In this document: positions 15,875 through 23,974 of the stretch, in pieces
How positions within the stretch are numbered: position 1 is the first letter of the stretch
How the letters are laid out: each line of letters starts with the position of its first letter
Assembly: GCA_964592155.1 (NCBI GenBank)
Contig: CAZQDA010000019.1
Location: 1 to 36,196 of the forward strand
Direction: 5' to 3'
DNA length: 36,196 bases
From: Christensenella sp964592155
GTDB lineage: Bacteria > Bacillota > Clostridia > Christensenellales > Christensenellaceae
The notes under the pieces: generated by a model
Told to the model about the DNA's origin: nothing
The model's input: only the letters and a program-made list of their open reading frames with translations
Database searches by the model: none
Position numbers and translations under genes: made by a program

Positions 15875-18106
15875 TTACCCGCATTTGGAGTATCCGCACG
15901 AACGGCAGATATTGCACCCGCCCTCGTGCTCGAGCGCTTTTCCGCATTCCGGACATTTGGTGTCGTCATGCTGTTCCTGCTCATCTTGCATGACAAGCGG
16001 CGCAATTTTTTCACCCTGCATTTGCGCGACCGTCTGTAGCACTCTGCCAATTGCATCCGGACAGGACAGCACCTTCACGTCCCCGCCTTTTCTGAGCGTG
16101 GAATGGCACCGGATTCCGCGCAATTGTTCCACAACGGATTCCACATCCATTCCACTGCGCAGCGCGGTGGAAATCAACCGGCTCGTCGCTTCGGACTGCG
16201 ACGGACAGCCGCCCGCGCGTCCAAGGTTCGTGAACACCTCACAAATACCGTTTTCATCATAATTCACCGTGATGTATAGGTTTCCGCAGCCAATTTTGAC
16301 CTTTTGCGTAATTCCCTGCGTTACCTCCGGACGGTTTCTCGGTGCGACCTTTCCTTCACTGACGCATTCACAAGCAGAATTTTCTTCCTCCGCCTTGTTG
16401 ACCTTGCCGATGTTAAGAACCTGCGCGTCTCTGGAACCGTCGCGATAGATCGTAACCCCTTTGAGCCCCAGATCGTAGGCGAGTTCATATACCTCACGCA
16501 CATCCGCTTTTTTCGCTTCGCGCGGGAAATTCACAGTTTTTGACACCGCGTTATCCGTATACCTCTGAAACGCCGCCTGCATACGCACATGGGATTCCGG
16601 CGTAATATCATGCGCCGTCACAAATATATCCCTGATGTCCTGCGGGATTTCCTCGATATGCGCAATCGTGCCCTCCTTGGCAATCTTGGACATCAGCGCT
16701 TTGTTGTAGAGCCCGCGCTCCTTCATCACCTCTTCAAAGTAAGGATGCGTCTCCAAAAGCTCGTCGTTGTCCATTACATTCCTGATATAAGAAAGCGCAA
16801 AAATCGGTTCGATTCCGGAGGACGCGCTGCAAATGATTGAAATGGTCCCCGTGGGGGCAATCGTCGTTACAGTCGCATTCCTTTGCACCAGTCCCTGACT
16901 CTTAAAAATGCTTTCATCATAGGTGGGGAATGTTCCGCGCGCCTTTGCAAGCTCGCACGATTCCTCCCTTGCCGTATCGCGCAGGAATTTCATCACCTTT
17001 TCCGCAAGCGCAATCGCCTTTTCTGAATGATATGGAATTTTCAGCTTATACAGAATGTCCGCAAACCCCATCAGTCCAAGCCCGATTTTACGCGTGGAAA
17101 GCGTCATATCGCGAATCTCATTGAGCGGATAATTGTTCACGGCAATGACGTTGTCCAGAAAATGCACCGCATTGCGCACCGTCTTGCCAAACTCCTCATA
17201 ATCGAGTTCATATTCCCCATCGCGCTTCACCATCAGCGCGTCAAGGTTGATCGAGCCTAAGTTACAGCTTTCATACGGCAGCAGGGGCTGCTCGCCGCAA
17301 GGGTTGGTACTTTCCACCTCTCCTAAACTGGGCACAGGGTTATCCCTGTTGATCCGGTCTAAAAAGACAATGCCAGGTTCGCCGTTCGTCCATGCCATCT
17401 TCACAATCAAATCAAACACATTGGGGGCGTATAATTTTTTAACTTCCTGTTTGTTGTGCGGATCAACGAGAGAATATTCGCGCTTTTCACGCACTGCTTT
17501 CATAAATTCTTCCGTGATGCCAACGCTGATATTGAAGTTGGTAATTTCAGTTGAATTTTTTTTGCACTGGATAAATTCCATGATGTCCGGATGATCGACG
17601 CGCAGGATGCCCATGTTTGCACCGCGGCGCGTACCGCCCTGCTTCACCGCCTCAGTCGCGGCATTGAATACCTTCATAAAGCTCACAGGTCCGCTCGCGA
17701 CGCCACCCGTGGAGTTAACGGTGGAGCCCGCCCCGCGCAAACGCGAAAAAGAAAATCCGGTGCCGCCGCCGCTTTTGTGGATCAGCGCCGCATTTTTCAC
17801 GGCGTCAAAAATCTCTTCCATGCTGTCGGAAACCGGCAATACAAAGCACGCCGAAAGCTGTCCTAACGGTCTGCCCGCGTTCATCAGTGTCGGAGAGTTT
17901 GGCATAAATTTCAGGCTGGACATCATTTCATAAAAAATATCCTGCGTTTTTTTGACGTCGGCGTCCACATCATACTCTTTATCCGCTTCCGCGATTGCCT
18001 GCGCCACTCTCTTAAAAAGGTCGTCCGGCGTTTCCATCGGCTGCCCGTCCGCATCTTTTTTCAGATAGCGCCGTTCCAACACGGTCACCGCATTTTTGCT
18101 TAACAT
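15875..18106 (-). CDS. nrdJ: Adenosylcobalamin-dependent (class II) ribonucleoside-diphosphate reductase
   Basis: A 743-residue single-chain class II enzyme that makes deoxynucleotides using a 5'-deoxyadenosyl radical from B12. The active-site set is visible: C87 in LSACFVLP, the NPCGE motif (268-272) with C270, and C281 in ESCNLGSINL; the spacing of 11 between the last two matches Thermotoga NrdJ. The C-terminal tail has CPECG and CNICRSCGYSKCG, the Cys-rich redox/zinc tail of the family. The ATG at 18106 is preferred to a TTG one codon earlier because AGGGGG lies 8 bp before it. The promoter region carries two NrdR-type boxes. No nrdD or nrdAB gene is in the window. Need for B12 fits the nearby cobU locus. 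Confidence 0.96.
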   Translation of the reverse strand: MLSKNAVTVLERRYLKKDADGQPMETPDDLFKRVAQAIAEADKEYDVDADVKKTQDIFYEMMSSLKFMPNSPTLMNAGRPLGQLSACFVLPVSDSMEEIFDAVKNAALIHKSGGGTGFSFSRLRGAGSTVNSTGGVASGPVSFMKVFNAATEAVKQGGTRRGANMGILRVDHPDIMEFIQCKKNSTEITNFNISVGITEEFMKAVREKREYSLVDPHNKQEVKKLYAPNVFDLIVKMAWTNGEPGIVFLDRINRDNPVPSLGEVESTNPCGEQPLLPYESCNLGSINLDALMVKRDGEYELDYEEFGKTVRNAVHFLDNVIAVNNYPLNEIRDMTLSTRKIGLGLMGFADILYKLKIPYHSEKAIALAEKVMKFLRDTAREESCELAKARGTFPTYDESIFKSQGLVQRNATVTTIAPTGTISIICSASSGIEPIFALSYIRNVMDNDELLETHPYFEEVMKERGLYNKALMSKIAKEGTIAHIEEIPQDIRDIFVTAHDITPESHVRMQAAFQRYTDNAVSKTVNFPREAKKADVREVYELAYDLGLKGVTIYRDGSRDAQVLNIGKVNKAEEENSACECVSEGKVAPRNRPEVTQGITQKVKIGCGNLYITVNYDENGICEVFTNLGRAGGCPSQSEATSRLISTALRSGMDVESVVEQLRGIRCHSTLRKGGDVKVLSCPDAIGRVLQTVAQMQGEKIAPLVMQDEQEQHDDTKCPECGKALEHEGGCNICRSCGYSKCG

Positions 18107-18122
18107 CAAAAAATCCCCCTGT

Positions 18123-18170
18123 GTAATATATTTAGTATTCTCTCTTGGTCAAGAACACTATATATAGTAC
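18123..18170 (-). promoter_or_regulatory. nrdJ promoter with tandem NrdR boxes
   Basis: The minus strand has TTGACC (18152-18147), a 16-bp spacer and TATATT (18130-18125). Box 1 (18155-18170) matches the palindromic NrdR consensus acaCwAtATaTwGtgt at 14 of 16 positions and lies just upstream of the -35. Box 2 (18123-18138) matches at 11 of 16 and covers the -10. The boxes are separated by 16 bp, the usual three-turn arrangement of NrdR sites. Repression of nrdJ by NrdR when dATP is ample is the natural inference. Confidence 0.75.
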
Positions 18171-18215
18171 ACCAGCGGGATTAAAAATGCCAGTCCTTTT
18201 TTGTGAAAACACAGC

Positions 18216-18995
18216 TCACACTGCCGCGAATCTCCTGAAAACCGCAACGCTGTGCGCATCAGAACTGGAAAAAAATTTTATTTCTCCCTGCGCGGCCGAT
18301 TCGTTCAAAAGTCCTTCCCGTGCAAGCACCGCTTCCACCTGCCGTGCCGTTCCATATTTTCCGTCAAATACCTCGCACGGCCCCCCGCACAGCTTGGATG
18401 CCACATCCCGCATTTGATCGCTGATAAAAGAATAATGCGTACAGCCGACAACAACGCCGCCCAACTGCTGACCGCGGTAAGGGATTAATTTTTCATATAA
18501 GTAAGCTTTGATGTGGGGGCTTTTCAGGTCGCCCTCCTCCACCAGCTCCGCCAGTCCTTCACATTCGATGTTGATGACCTGCTTTGCTGCGTCAAGCGTA
18601 TCCAAAAGATGAGAATACCTTTTTTGCTTGAGCGTGGCGGGCGTCGCAAGAACAACGCTTTTGGCCTCCGGATACTTTTCAACCGCGGGCTTCACCGCCG
18701 GCTCAATGCTGATAATCGGAATATTATATTTTTCGCGCATGGCCTGCACCGTGATGCTTGTCGCCGTATTGCAGGCAATCACAATCATTTTAACACCGCG
18801 CTCCATCAAAAAATCGCCGCATGCAAGAGACAATTCCTTGATCTCCTCTTCCGTCTTCGTTCCATAAGGCGCATTTGCGCTGTCGCCGTAATAAATATAG
18901 CTTTCTTTGGGCAGCCGCTTCATGATCTGTGCAAGCACGCTTACGCCGCCCGCCCCCGAATCAAAAACCCCAACTGGTAATTCCCTTTTTTGCAT
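18216..18995 (-). CDS. murI: Glutamate racemase
   Basis: A 259-residue protein, normal for MurI. It starts with GVFDSGAGG (D12), and both catalytic cysteines are present: C75 in ACNTAT and C185 in GCTHY (with H187). It converts L-glutamate to D-glutamate for peptidoglycan in the cytoplasm. It has its own promoter 39 bp upstream. The nrdJ promoter lies 46 bp after its stop codon and I see no terminator between them, so some read-through into nrdJ is possible. Confidence 0.95.
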   Translation of the reverse strand: MQKRELPVGVFDSGAGGVSVLAQIMKRLPKESYIYYGDSANAPYGTKTEEEIKELSLACGDFLMERGVKMIVIACNTATSITVQAMREKYNIPIISIEPAVKPAVEKYPEAKSVVLATPATLKQKRYSHLLDTLDAAKQVINIECEGLAELVEEGDLKSPHIKAYLYEKLIPYRGQQLGGVVVGCTHYSFISDQMRDVASKLCGGPCEVFDGKYGTARQVEAVLAREGLLNESAAQGEIKFFSSSDAHSVAVFRRFAAV

Positions 18996-19253
18996 CGCTT
19001 TTGCTTCCCGTTCTATAATCTTGGATGCTTTCCATTATATAACAATGCTCTTTGTTAGTAAAGTGGCTGCTGTTTTGAGTCCCTGCAATCACTGCAGGAT
19101 TGAACCGTCTTTGCCTCCCTGCACCGATACCGTCCGTTCAAAATACACCGCGCGCGCTGCAGCACGAACGGATGACACATCCGCAAAATTGCCGCGTGGT
19201 TTTCAGGATTGAGATCGCTTATGCTTTTTCGCCTCTTTTTCTGCTAAAATAGC
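18996..19253. other. Gene-free, hairpin-rich intergenic stretch
   Basis: No convincing ORF on either strand. Between the murI promoter and the rpsT promoter the DNA holds several inverted repeats: CCTGCA / TGCAGG (19082-19098), TCCGTTC / GAACGGA (around 19134-19171) and CGGATG / CATCCG (19168-19182). The last two share bases and could be alternative pairings. The short direct repeat CAGGATTGA occurs twice, about 110 bp apart. It is not a tRNA, and I recognise no known RNA family. It may hold a small RNA or be decayed sequence. Confidence 0.4.
19034..19062 (-). promoter_or_regulatory. Promoter of murI
   Basis: TTTACT (19062-19057), a 17-bp spacer and a consensus TATAAT (19039-19034) on the minus strand. 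Confidence 0.7.
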
Positions 19254-19282
19254 TTGCAATGGGTATCGTAATATGGTAGAAT
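19254..19282 (+). promoter_or_regulatory. Promoter of rpsT
   Basis: TTGCAA (19254-19259), a 17-bp spacer and TAGAAT (19277-19282) lie 36 bp before the rpsT ATG, giving a short leader with a GGGGGTGAAAG ribosome binding site. Confidence 0.75.
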
Positions 19283-19318
19283 AGCTTTTGTTGAATTAAA
19301 AAATACGGGGGTGAAAGA

Positions 19319-19582
19319 ATGCCTAATATCAAATCAGCAAAAAAACGCGTGAAGGTCATCGCGAAAAAAACACTGCACAACAAAATGATCAAGTCTGCGC
19401 TGAAAACAGACCTGAAAAAATTTGACGCTGCGGTAGCGGATGGCGCTGCAAACAAAGAAGAGCTCTTCAAGGTTGCGGTCAGCGCGGTTGATAAAGCTGC
19501 TTTAAAAGGTACGATTCATAAGAATAAAGCAAATCGTACAAAAGCACAGCTGGCAAAGAAATTAAACAGCACCGCTGAATAA
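19319..19582 (+). CDS. rpsT: 30S ribosomal protein S20
   Basis: An 87-residue basic protein beginning MPNIKSAKKRVKV, the standard S20 N terminus, with a C-terminal NKANRTKAQLAKKLN segment. S20 binds 16S rRNA early in small-subunit assembly. It is a monocistronic unit with its own promoter, ribosome binding site and terminator, which is the usual arrangement. Confidence 0.98.
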   Translation: MPNIKSAKKRVKVIAKKTLHNKMIKSALKTDLKKFDAAVADGAANKEELFKVAVSAVDKAALKGTIHKNKANRTKAQLAKKLNSTAE

Positions 19583-19617
19583 TTATTTGCATTCCCCCAT
19601 TATCATAAGATTTTAAA

Positions 19618-19646
19618 AGACTGATTTCACCCATCAGTCTTTTTTG
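19618..19646 (+). terminator. Rho-independent terminator of rpsT
   Basis: An 8-bp stem AGACTGAT / ATCAGTCT with a 7-nt loop is followed by seven T, 35 bp after the rpsT stop. Confidence 0.85.
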
Positions 19647-19687
19647 TTTCTATTTTTTATCTCACCGCAATCTGCCCACACACATAG

Positions 19688-19723
19688 AAAAACCCCTTGA
19701 AAGAGAATCCTCCCAAGGGGTTT
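19688..19723 (-). terminator. Rho-independent terminator of alaS
   Basis: On the minus strand a 10-bp stem AAACCCCTTG / CAAGGGGTTT with a 14-nt loop runs into a short T tract, 10 bp after the alaS stop codon. Confidence 0.8.
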
Positions 19724-19732
19724 TGTGCTTTT

Positions 19733-21523
19733 TCAGTCGAGCACAGCTTTGATCCTGCGCACACCCGCGCTGCTGCTCTGCTCCTTTTTAATTTTAAAAT
19801 GCCCAAGCTCAGCCGTGTTTGCCGCATGCGGTCCGCCGCAAATTTCCTTGGAGTAGCCCGGAATCGTATACACTTTCACAAGGTCGCCGTATTTGGAATC
19901 AAACACGCCCATCGCGCCCTGCTGTTTTGCCTCGTCCACCGTCATCTCTTCGCAAACTATATCGAGTCCAGCCGCGATTGCCTCGTTGACATACGCTTCT
20001 ACTTGATCGAGCTCGTCGCGCTCCACCTTGCGCTCAAAGTTAAAGTCGAAACGCAAACGCTCCGCCGTAATGTTGGAACCCTTCTGTGTAATATCTTCAC
20101 TCAAAACTTTACGTAGCGCCGCATTCAGAAGATGCGTTGCGGTGTGAAGGCGCGCGGTCTGCTCTCCCGTGTCGGCAAGTCCGCCCTTAAAACGCTGCTC
20201 CGCGCCCGCGTGGGAAAGCTCCTGATGATGACGGGACGCCTCATCAAAGCCCTCCTTATCCACCTTAAGCCCGCGTTCCTCTGCAAGCTCCAGCGTGAAC
20301 TCGATCGGAAATCCGAACGTATCATATAACCGGAACGCGCTCTTTCCGTCGATCATTCCGCCCTGCAGCTTTTCCACTGTCTTTTCAAATTCCTTTAAGC
20401 CCTGCGTGATCGTCTTCTGGAAGCGCTCTTCCTCTTTTTCGACCTCAGATAAAATACGCTGCTCTGCCTGACGCAATTCATCATATGCGTGTGCATATTT
20501 GTCGATCACCACCTGCGCGATTTTGGAAAGGCTACCCTCCGCAATGCCCAACTTGCCCGCAAAGCGGATGGCACGGCGCAATAGCCTGCGCAGCACATAT
20601 CCCTGATCGACATTGGACGGCGTAATGCCCTGTTCGTCGCCAATCATAAAGGTCGCACAGCGAATATGATCCGCCACAATGCGAAATGCCCTTCTTGCTT
20701 CGTCATCCGCGCCGTCGTATTTCCGGGAAGCCAATTCTTCAATTTTTGCAATGATCGGCGCAAACACATCCGTCTCATAAACAGAGCTCTTGCCTTGCAA
20801 AATCGCAATCGTCCGGTCAAGCCCCATTCCGGTGTCCACATTTTTCTGCTCAAGCGGCACGAACAAGCCATCCGCCTGCTTGTTGTATTCCATAAATACA
20901 TCATTCCAGATTTCCAAGAATTTTCCGCAATCACACGCCGGACTGCACTCCGGCCCGCACGCAGGCTTGCCCGTATCAATAAACATTTCCGTATCAGGCC
21001 CGCACGGTCCTGTGATTCCCGCCGGCCCCCACCAGTTGTTTTCTTTGGGCAGGAAATAGATGTGGCTTTCCGCAACGCCCATTTCTTTCCATGTTTCAAA
21101 CGCCACCATATCCCGCGGCGCGTGCTCATCCCCCGCAAAACAGGAAAAATACAGCTTGTCTTTATCGATCCCCAGCCACTTTTCATCGGTCAGAAATTCG
21201 TAGCTCCACGCAATCGCTTCTTTTTTAAAATAATCGCCCAGCGACCAGTTTCCCAGCATTTCAAAAAAAGTGCAGTGCGATTCGTCGCCTACTTCGTCAA
21301 TGTCGCCTGTGCGCACACACTTTTGCACATCCACCAGACGCGTCCCTGCGGGGTGCCTCTCGCCCAGCAGATAAGGTACCAGCGGATGCATTCCCGCCGT
21401 TGTAAAAAGCACGGTAGGATCATTTTCAGGAATCAAAGACGCGCTCCTGATTACCGTATGTCCCTTGCTTTTGAAAAAATCCAAATACAGTTGCCTTAGT
21501 TCGTCGCTCGTTAAGTTCTTCAT
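19733..21523 (-). CDS. alaS: Alanyl-tRNA synthetase, short form lacking the C-Ala domain
   Basis: A 596-residue AlaRS; classical bacterial AlaRS is about 870-880. The class II catalytic core is present (TTAGMHPLVPYL, SHCTFFEMLGNWS, GMGLDR), followed by the tRNA-recognition helices and the editing domain, whose zinc-site motifs are intact: HTATH (H460, H464) and CGGPH (C562, H566). The protein stops right after GVRRIKAV, the end of the editing domain, so the linker and C-Ala/DHHA1 part is missing. A compact Cys cluster (C189, C193, C197, C199) sits in the catalytic domain. It charges tRNA-Ala and probably clears mischarged Ser/Gly. The gene lies 27 bp after pepV; no T-box leader is visible. 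Confidence 0.93.
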   Translation of the reverse strand: MKNLTSDELRQLYLDFFKSKGHTVIRSASLIPENDPTVLFTTAGMHPLVPYLLGERHPAGTRLVDVQKCVRTGDIDEVGDESHCTFFEMLGNWSLGDYFKKEAIAWSYEFLTDEKWLGIDKDKLYFSCFAGDEHAPRDMVAFETWKEMGVAESHIYFLPKENNWWGPAGITGPCGPDTEMFIDTGKPACGPECSPACDCGKFLEIWNDVFMEYNKQADGLFVPLEQKNVDTGMGLDRTIAILQGKSSVYETDVFAPIIAKIEELASRKYDGADDEARRAFRIVADHIRCATFMIGDEQGITPSNVDQGYVLRRLLRRAIRFAGKLGIAEGSLSKIAQVVIDKYAHAYDELRQAEQRILSEVEKEEERFQKTITQGLKEFEKTVEKLQGGMIDGKSAFRLYDTFGFPIEFTLELAEERGLKVDKEGFDEASRHHQELSHAGAEQRFKGGLADTGEQTARLHTATHLLNAALRKVLSEDITQKGSNITAERLRFDFNFERKVERDELDQVEAYVNEAIAAGLDIVCEEMTVDEAKQQGAMGVFDSKYGDLVKVYTIPGYSKEICGGPHAANTAELGHFKIKKEQSSSAGVRRIKAVLD

Positions 21524-21550
21524 TCAAAAACTCCTTTTAGTTCTCTTGCT

Positions 21551-22951
21551 CTATTTACACAACACCACAATGGCGTTTGCAAGTATATCCGCTACCTTAA
21601 TCAGAGAATCAATCTCTATGTGCTCGTCCGGCTGGTGCTCCGTGCCCTCCTGCCCGGGGAATAGCGCGCCAAACGCAACCGAGTTCGGAAACGCGCGCGC
21701 AAAGGTCGCCCCGCCCATTGTCATACAGCATGCCTTATCGCCCGTTACTTCTTCATACGCCTTTTTGAGGCCGCAAATCAGCTCAGAATCCTCCGGAACA
21801 AAATGAGCGTCCCTTGAAAATTCTTCTGAAATAGACAGCTCCTTTAATTTGCCGCCCACGGCCGACAGAATGGTCAGCTTATTGCTATGGATCGGATACC
21901 TGATGTCAATGCCCGCGCTCACACCCTGCTGAGTCGTCTTGAAATATCCCAGGTTCAGTGTCAGCGCGCCCGATTCATCCTGCGCCGCAATCCCAAGATT
22001 CCCGCCATCCGTCTGCGTTCCGATGAACTCTGCCAATTCATATACCGCATCGCTGATCGCATTTTTTCGCAGCGGCAGCATATTGAGGAACAGGATCATG
22101 TAGGAAAGCGCATTTTTTCCCGCCTCTGGCCTGGAACCATGCGCAGAAAACCCGTGCGCTGTCAGCTTAAGCCCATCTTCCGTCTCCTCTGCCGCAATCC
22201 GCACAGGGGAATCTTCATTGAAAATATCCATCATCTGCCTTACCGCGGAAGAAACCACAGTCGACTTGCTCGCTTTGATTTGGCAAGTGCACACCGCCGG
22301 AACAACATTTACCCGCTCTCCCGCGTCAAGTGACTCCAGAATCAATCCACCCGCCGCTTCGTCGATCGGGTACGCCTTTTTGCTTGCGGTCAGGTGCAGT
22401 AGCCCTTTTTCCGCATTTACAATCGGAAATTCCGCGTCCGGCGAAATTGCCATCGTCGGAATTTCACCGCCATTTTTCTTGTAAAATTCCATATCAGACC
22501 AGCCGCTCTCTTCATCGCAACCAAAAATGATGCGCACACGCTTGTTGAGGCTGATACAATTTTCCTTAATTGCTGAAAGCGCAAACAATGCCGCGATTGC
22601 CGGCCCTTTATCGTCAATTGCGCCGCGGCCATAAATCTTACCGTCCTTTACCGTACCGTCAAAAGGCGGCACAGTCCATCCGTCCCCTGCGGGTACCACG
22701 TCAAGGTGCGTCACAATTGCAAACAGATCGTCCCCGTCTCCATATTCCACATATCCCAAATGCGAATAAAAATTCACGCTGTCAAAATCAAGCTTTTCCG
22801 CTATGTTGAGCGTCTTAATCAGAGCGTCAAAAACACCTTTCCCGTAGGGCATATTCCCCTGCGGAGGGCTTTTTACGCTTTCTATTTTAAGAATTTTGCA
22901 AAGCGCTTCTATCATTTCCTCTTTGCGCGGCGCAAGCGAAAAATCCAACAT
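21551..22951 (-). CDS. M20-family dipeptidase (PepV/Sapep type)
   Basis: A 466-residue metallopeptidase. The M20 signature is complete: H82 and D84 in THLDVVPAGDGW, the bridging D113 in GRGAIDDKGP, and E147/E148 in GCDEESG. A lid domain fills the middle, and the C-terminal GGATFARAFPNSVAFG with a late TEHQPDEHI supplies the last metal ligand. Such enzymes hydrolyse dipeptides, often beta-Ala or D-Ala dipeptides, in the cytoplasm. The ATG at 22951 is chosen because AAAGGAG lies 8 bp upstream; a longer frame of 35 extra codons covers the promoter. It is the first gene of a pepV-alaS unit. Confidence 0.92.
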   Translation of the reverse strand: MLDFSLAPRKEEMIEALCKILKIESVKSPPQGNMPYGKGVFDALIKTLNIAEKLDFDSVNFYSHLGYVEYGDGDDLFAIVTHLDVVPAGDGWTVPPFDGTVKDGKIYGRGAIDDKGPAIAALFALSAIKENCISLNKRVRIIFGCDEESGWSDMEFYKKNGGEIPTMAISPDAEFPIVNAEKGLLHLTASKKAYPIDEAAGGLILESLDAGERVNVVPAVCTCQIKASKSTVVSSAVRQMMDIFNEDSPVRIAAEETEDGLKLTAHGFSAHGSRPEAGKNALSYMILFLNMLPLRKNAISDAVYELAEFIGTQTDGGNLGIAAQDESGALTLNLGYFKTTQQGVSAGIDIRYPIHSNKLTILSAVGGKLKELSISEEFSRDAHFVPEDSELICGLKKAYEEVTGDKACCMTMGGATFARAFPNSVAFGALFPGQEGTEHQPDEHIEIDSLIKVADILANAIVVLCK

Positions 22952-22991
22952 TTTTCGTTCTCCTTTTGCTATATCAATGTAGACCGTACTT

Positions 22992-23000
22992 ATTATACCA
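22992..23000 (-). promoter_or_regulatory. Extended -10 promoter of the pepV-alaS unit
   Basis: TGGTATAAT on the minus strand is a perfect extended -10 element, 40 bp before the dipeptidase ATG. The -35 region is weak. Confidence 0.65.
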
Positions 23001-23157
23001 GATTTCGGTGTGGAATACACTGCTTTTTTCGCAGCCTTTCCAAAAGGATTCCGCATGGTAAGCGGCGAATTAATTCATATGGAAAACTCACAGAAAGTTA
23101 AGGTGAACTGCGATTTCAATACATGACGGACACAGGCAGCGGTTAAAAAAACGTTTT

Positions 23158-23868
23158 ATGAACGAAGGGCTCGCTTCGTTTGAAGAGCATGAGGCGCTTG
23201 AGCTTCTCTTGTTTTTCGCTCTTCCCCGCAGGGACACGAATGTCCTCGCACATGAGCTTTTAAAGAAATTCGGCAGCCTTCAAGCCGTATTCAACGCAGA
23301 TCCAGCCGATCTTGCAAGGGTGGAGGGCATCGGCGAAAACGCGGCTACGCTGATCAAGCTTCAGCCCGAGCTTGCCCGCAAATACTGGCTTGACGACATC
23401 GCCGGCGGAACACAAATTTCTTCGATTGAATCCGCCATCGAATATGTCCGGCATCTTTTACGCGGCAAAAATCAGGAAGAGCTTTATCTGCTGTGCCTTG
23501 ACGCCCATTTCCGGATCAGGCATACCGAGCAATTAAGCCGTGGAACCGCGACGCAAACAGTGGTTTCCATCCGCCGCATCGTGGAAAGCGTAGTGCGCAC
23601 CGGAACGGAAAAAATTATTCTGGCGCACAACCACCCGGGCGGCGCGTGCTTGCCCAGCAAGATGGATTTTGAAACCACCACAAAAATTCTTTCCGCCATG
23701 GGCGCAGTGGGTATTTCATTTCTTGACCACATTATCATCGGCACAGACGGCGCGTTCAGCTTTTCTGAAAAACTGCTGACCAGGCAGGATTTCACCAGCG
23801 AGCAGGCACGCGCAGCGCAATACTCCGGCAGCGTCATGCAGCAACTGCCTTCGCTTTCTTTCCTGTAG
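23158..23868 (+). CDS. RadC-family JAB/MPN-domain protein (start uncertain)
   Basis: At least 236 residues. The N-terminal helix-hairpin-helix region (LLKKFGSLQAVFN, VEGIGENAATLI) is followed by the RadC domain with a JAMM-type metal motif AHNHPGG (H157, H159) and S167/D170. RadC proteins are not proven in DNA repair; their role is unclear. The first in-frame ATG is at 23158, but the codons just before it read GHRQRLKKRF, which is the conserved RadC N-terminal motif. The true start is therefore upstream. The open frame extends back only to a stop at 23104; an ATT at 23113 with AAGGTG 7 bp before it is one candidate. The other is an ATG at 23080 in a different frame joined by a frameshift. Confidence 0.85.
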   Translation: MNEGLASFEEHEALELLLFFALPRRDTNVLAHELLKKFGSLQAVFNADPADLARVEGIGENAATLIKLQPELARKYWLDDIAGGTQISSIESAIEYVRHLLRGKNQEELYLLCLDAHFRIRHTEQLSRGTATQTVVSIRRIVESVVRTGTEKIILAHNHPGGACLPSKMDFETTTKILSAMGAVGISFLDHIIIGTDGAFSFSEKLLTRQDFTSEQARAAQYSGSVMQQLPSLSFL

Positions 23869-23897
23869 CCAATGTTTTTCCGTGCTTTTGCTTTCGC

Positions 23898-23926
23898 TTG
23901 CAATCGTGTATCATTTTATGTATAAT
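23898..23926 (+). promoter_or_regulatory. Promoter of the GNAT gene
   Basis: TTGCAA (23898-23903), a 17-bp spacer and a consensus TATAAT (23921-23926), 48 bp before the ATG. Confidence 0.75.
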
Positions 23927-23974
23927 TTTTATGTATCAAAAACTGACTGTATTTTCAGTATTGGAGGATTCACA

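Noticed and set aside
18110..18215. Cobalamin riboswitch upstream of nrdJ
   Set aside because: The gap is about 110 bp and is taken up by the promoter and NrdR boxes; there is no B12-box-like sequence or room for the aptamer.
19085..19115. GGTTCAATCC on the minus strand, like a tRNA T loop
   Set aside because: The flanking bases do not form the 5-bp T stem and no acceptor, D or anticodon arm can be found around it.
21524..21550. T-box leader for alaS
   Set aside because: Only 27 bp separate alaS from the dipeptidase gene, so no leader can fit.
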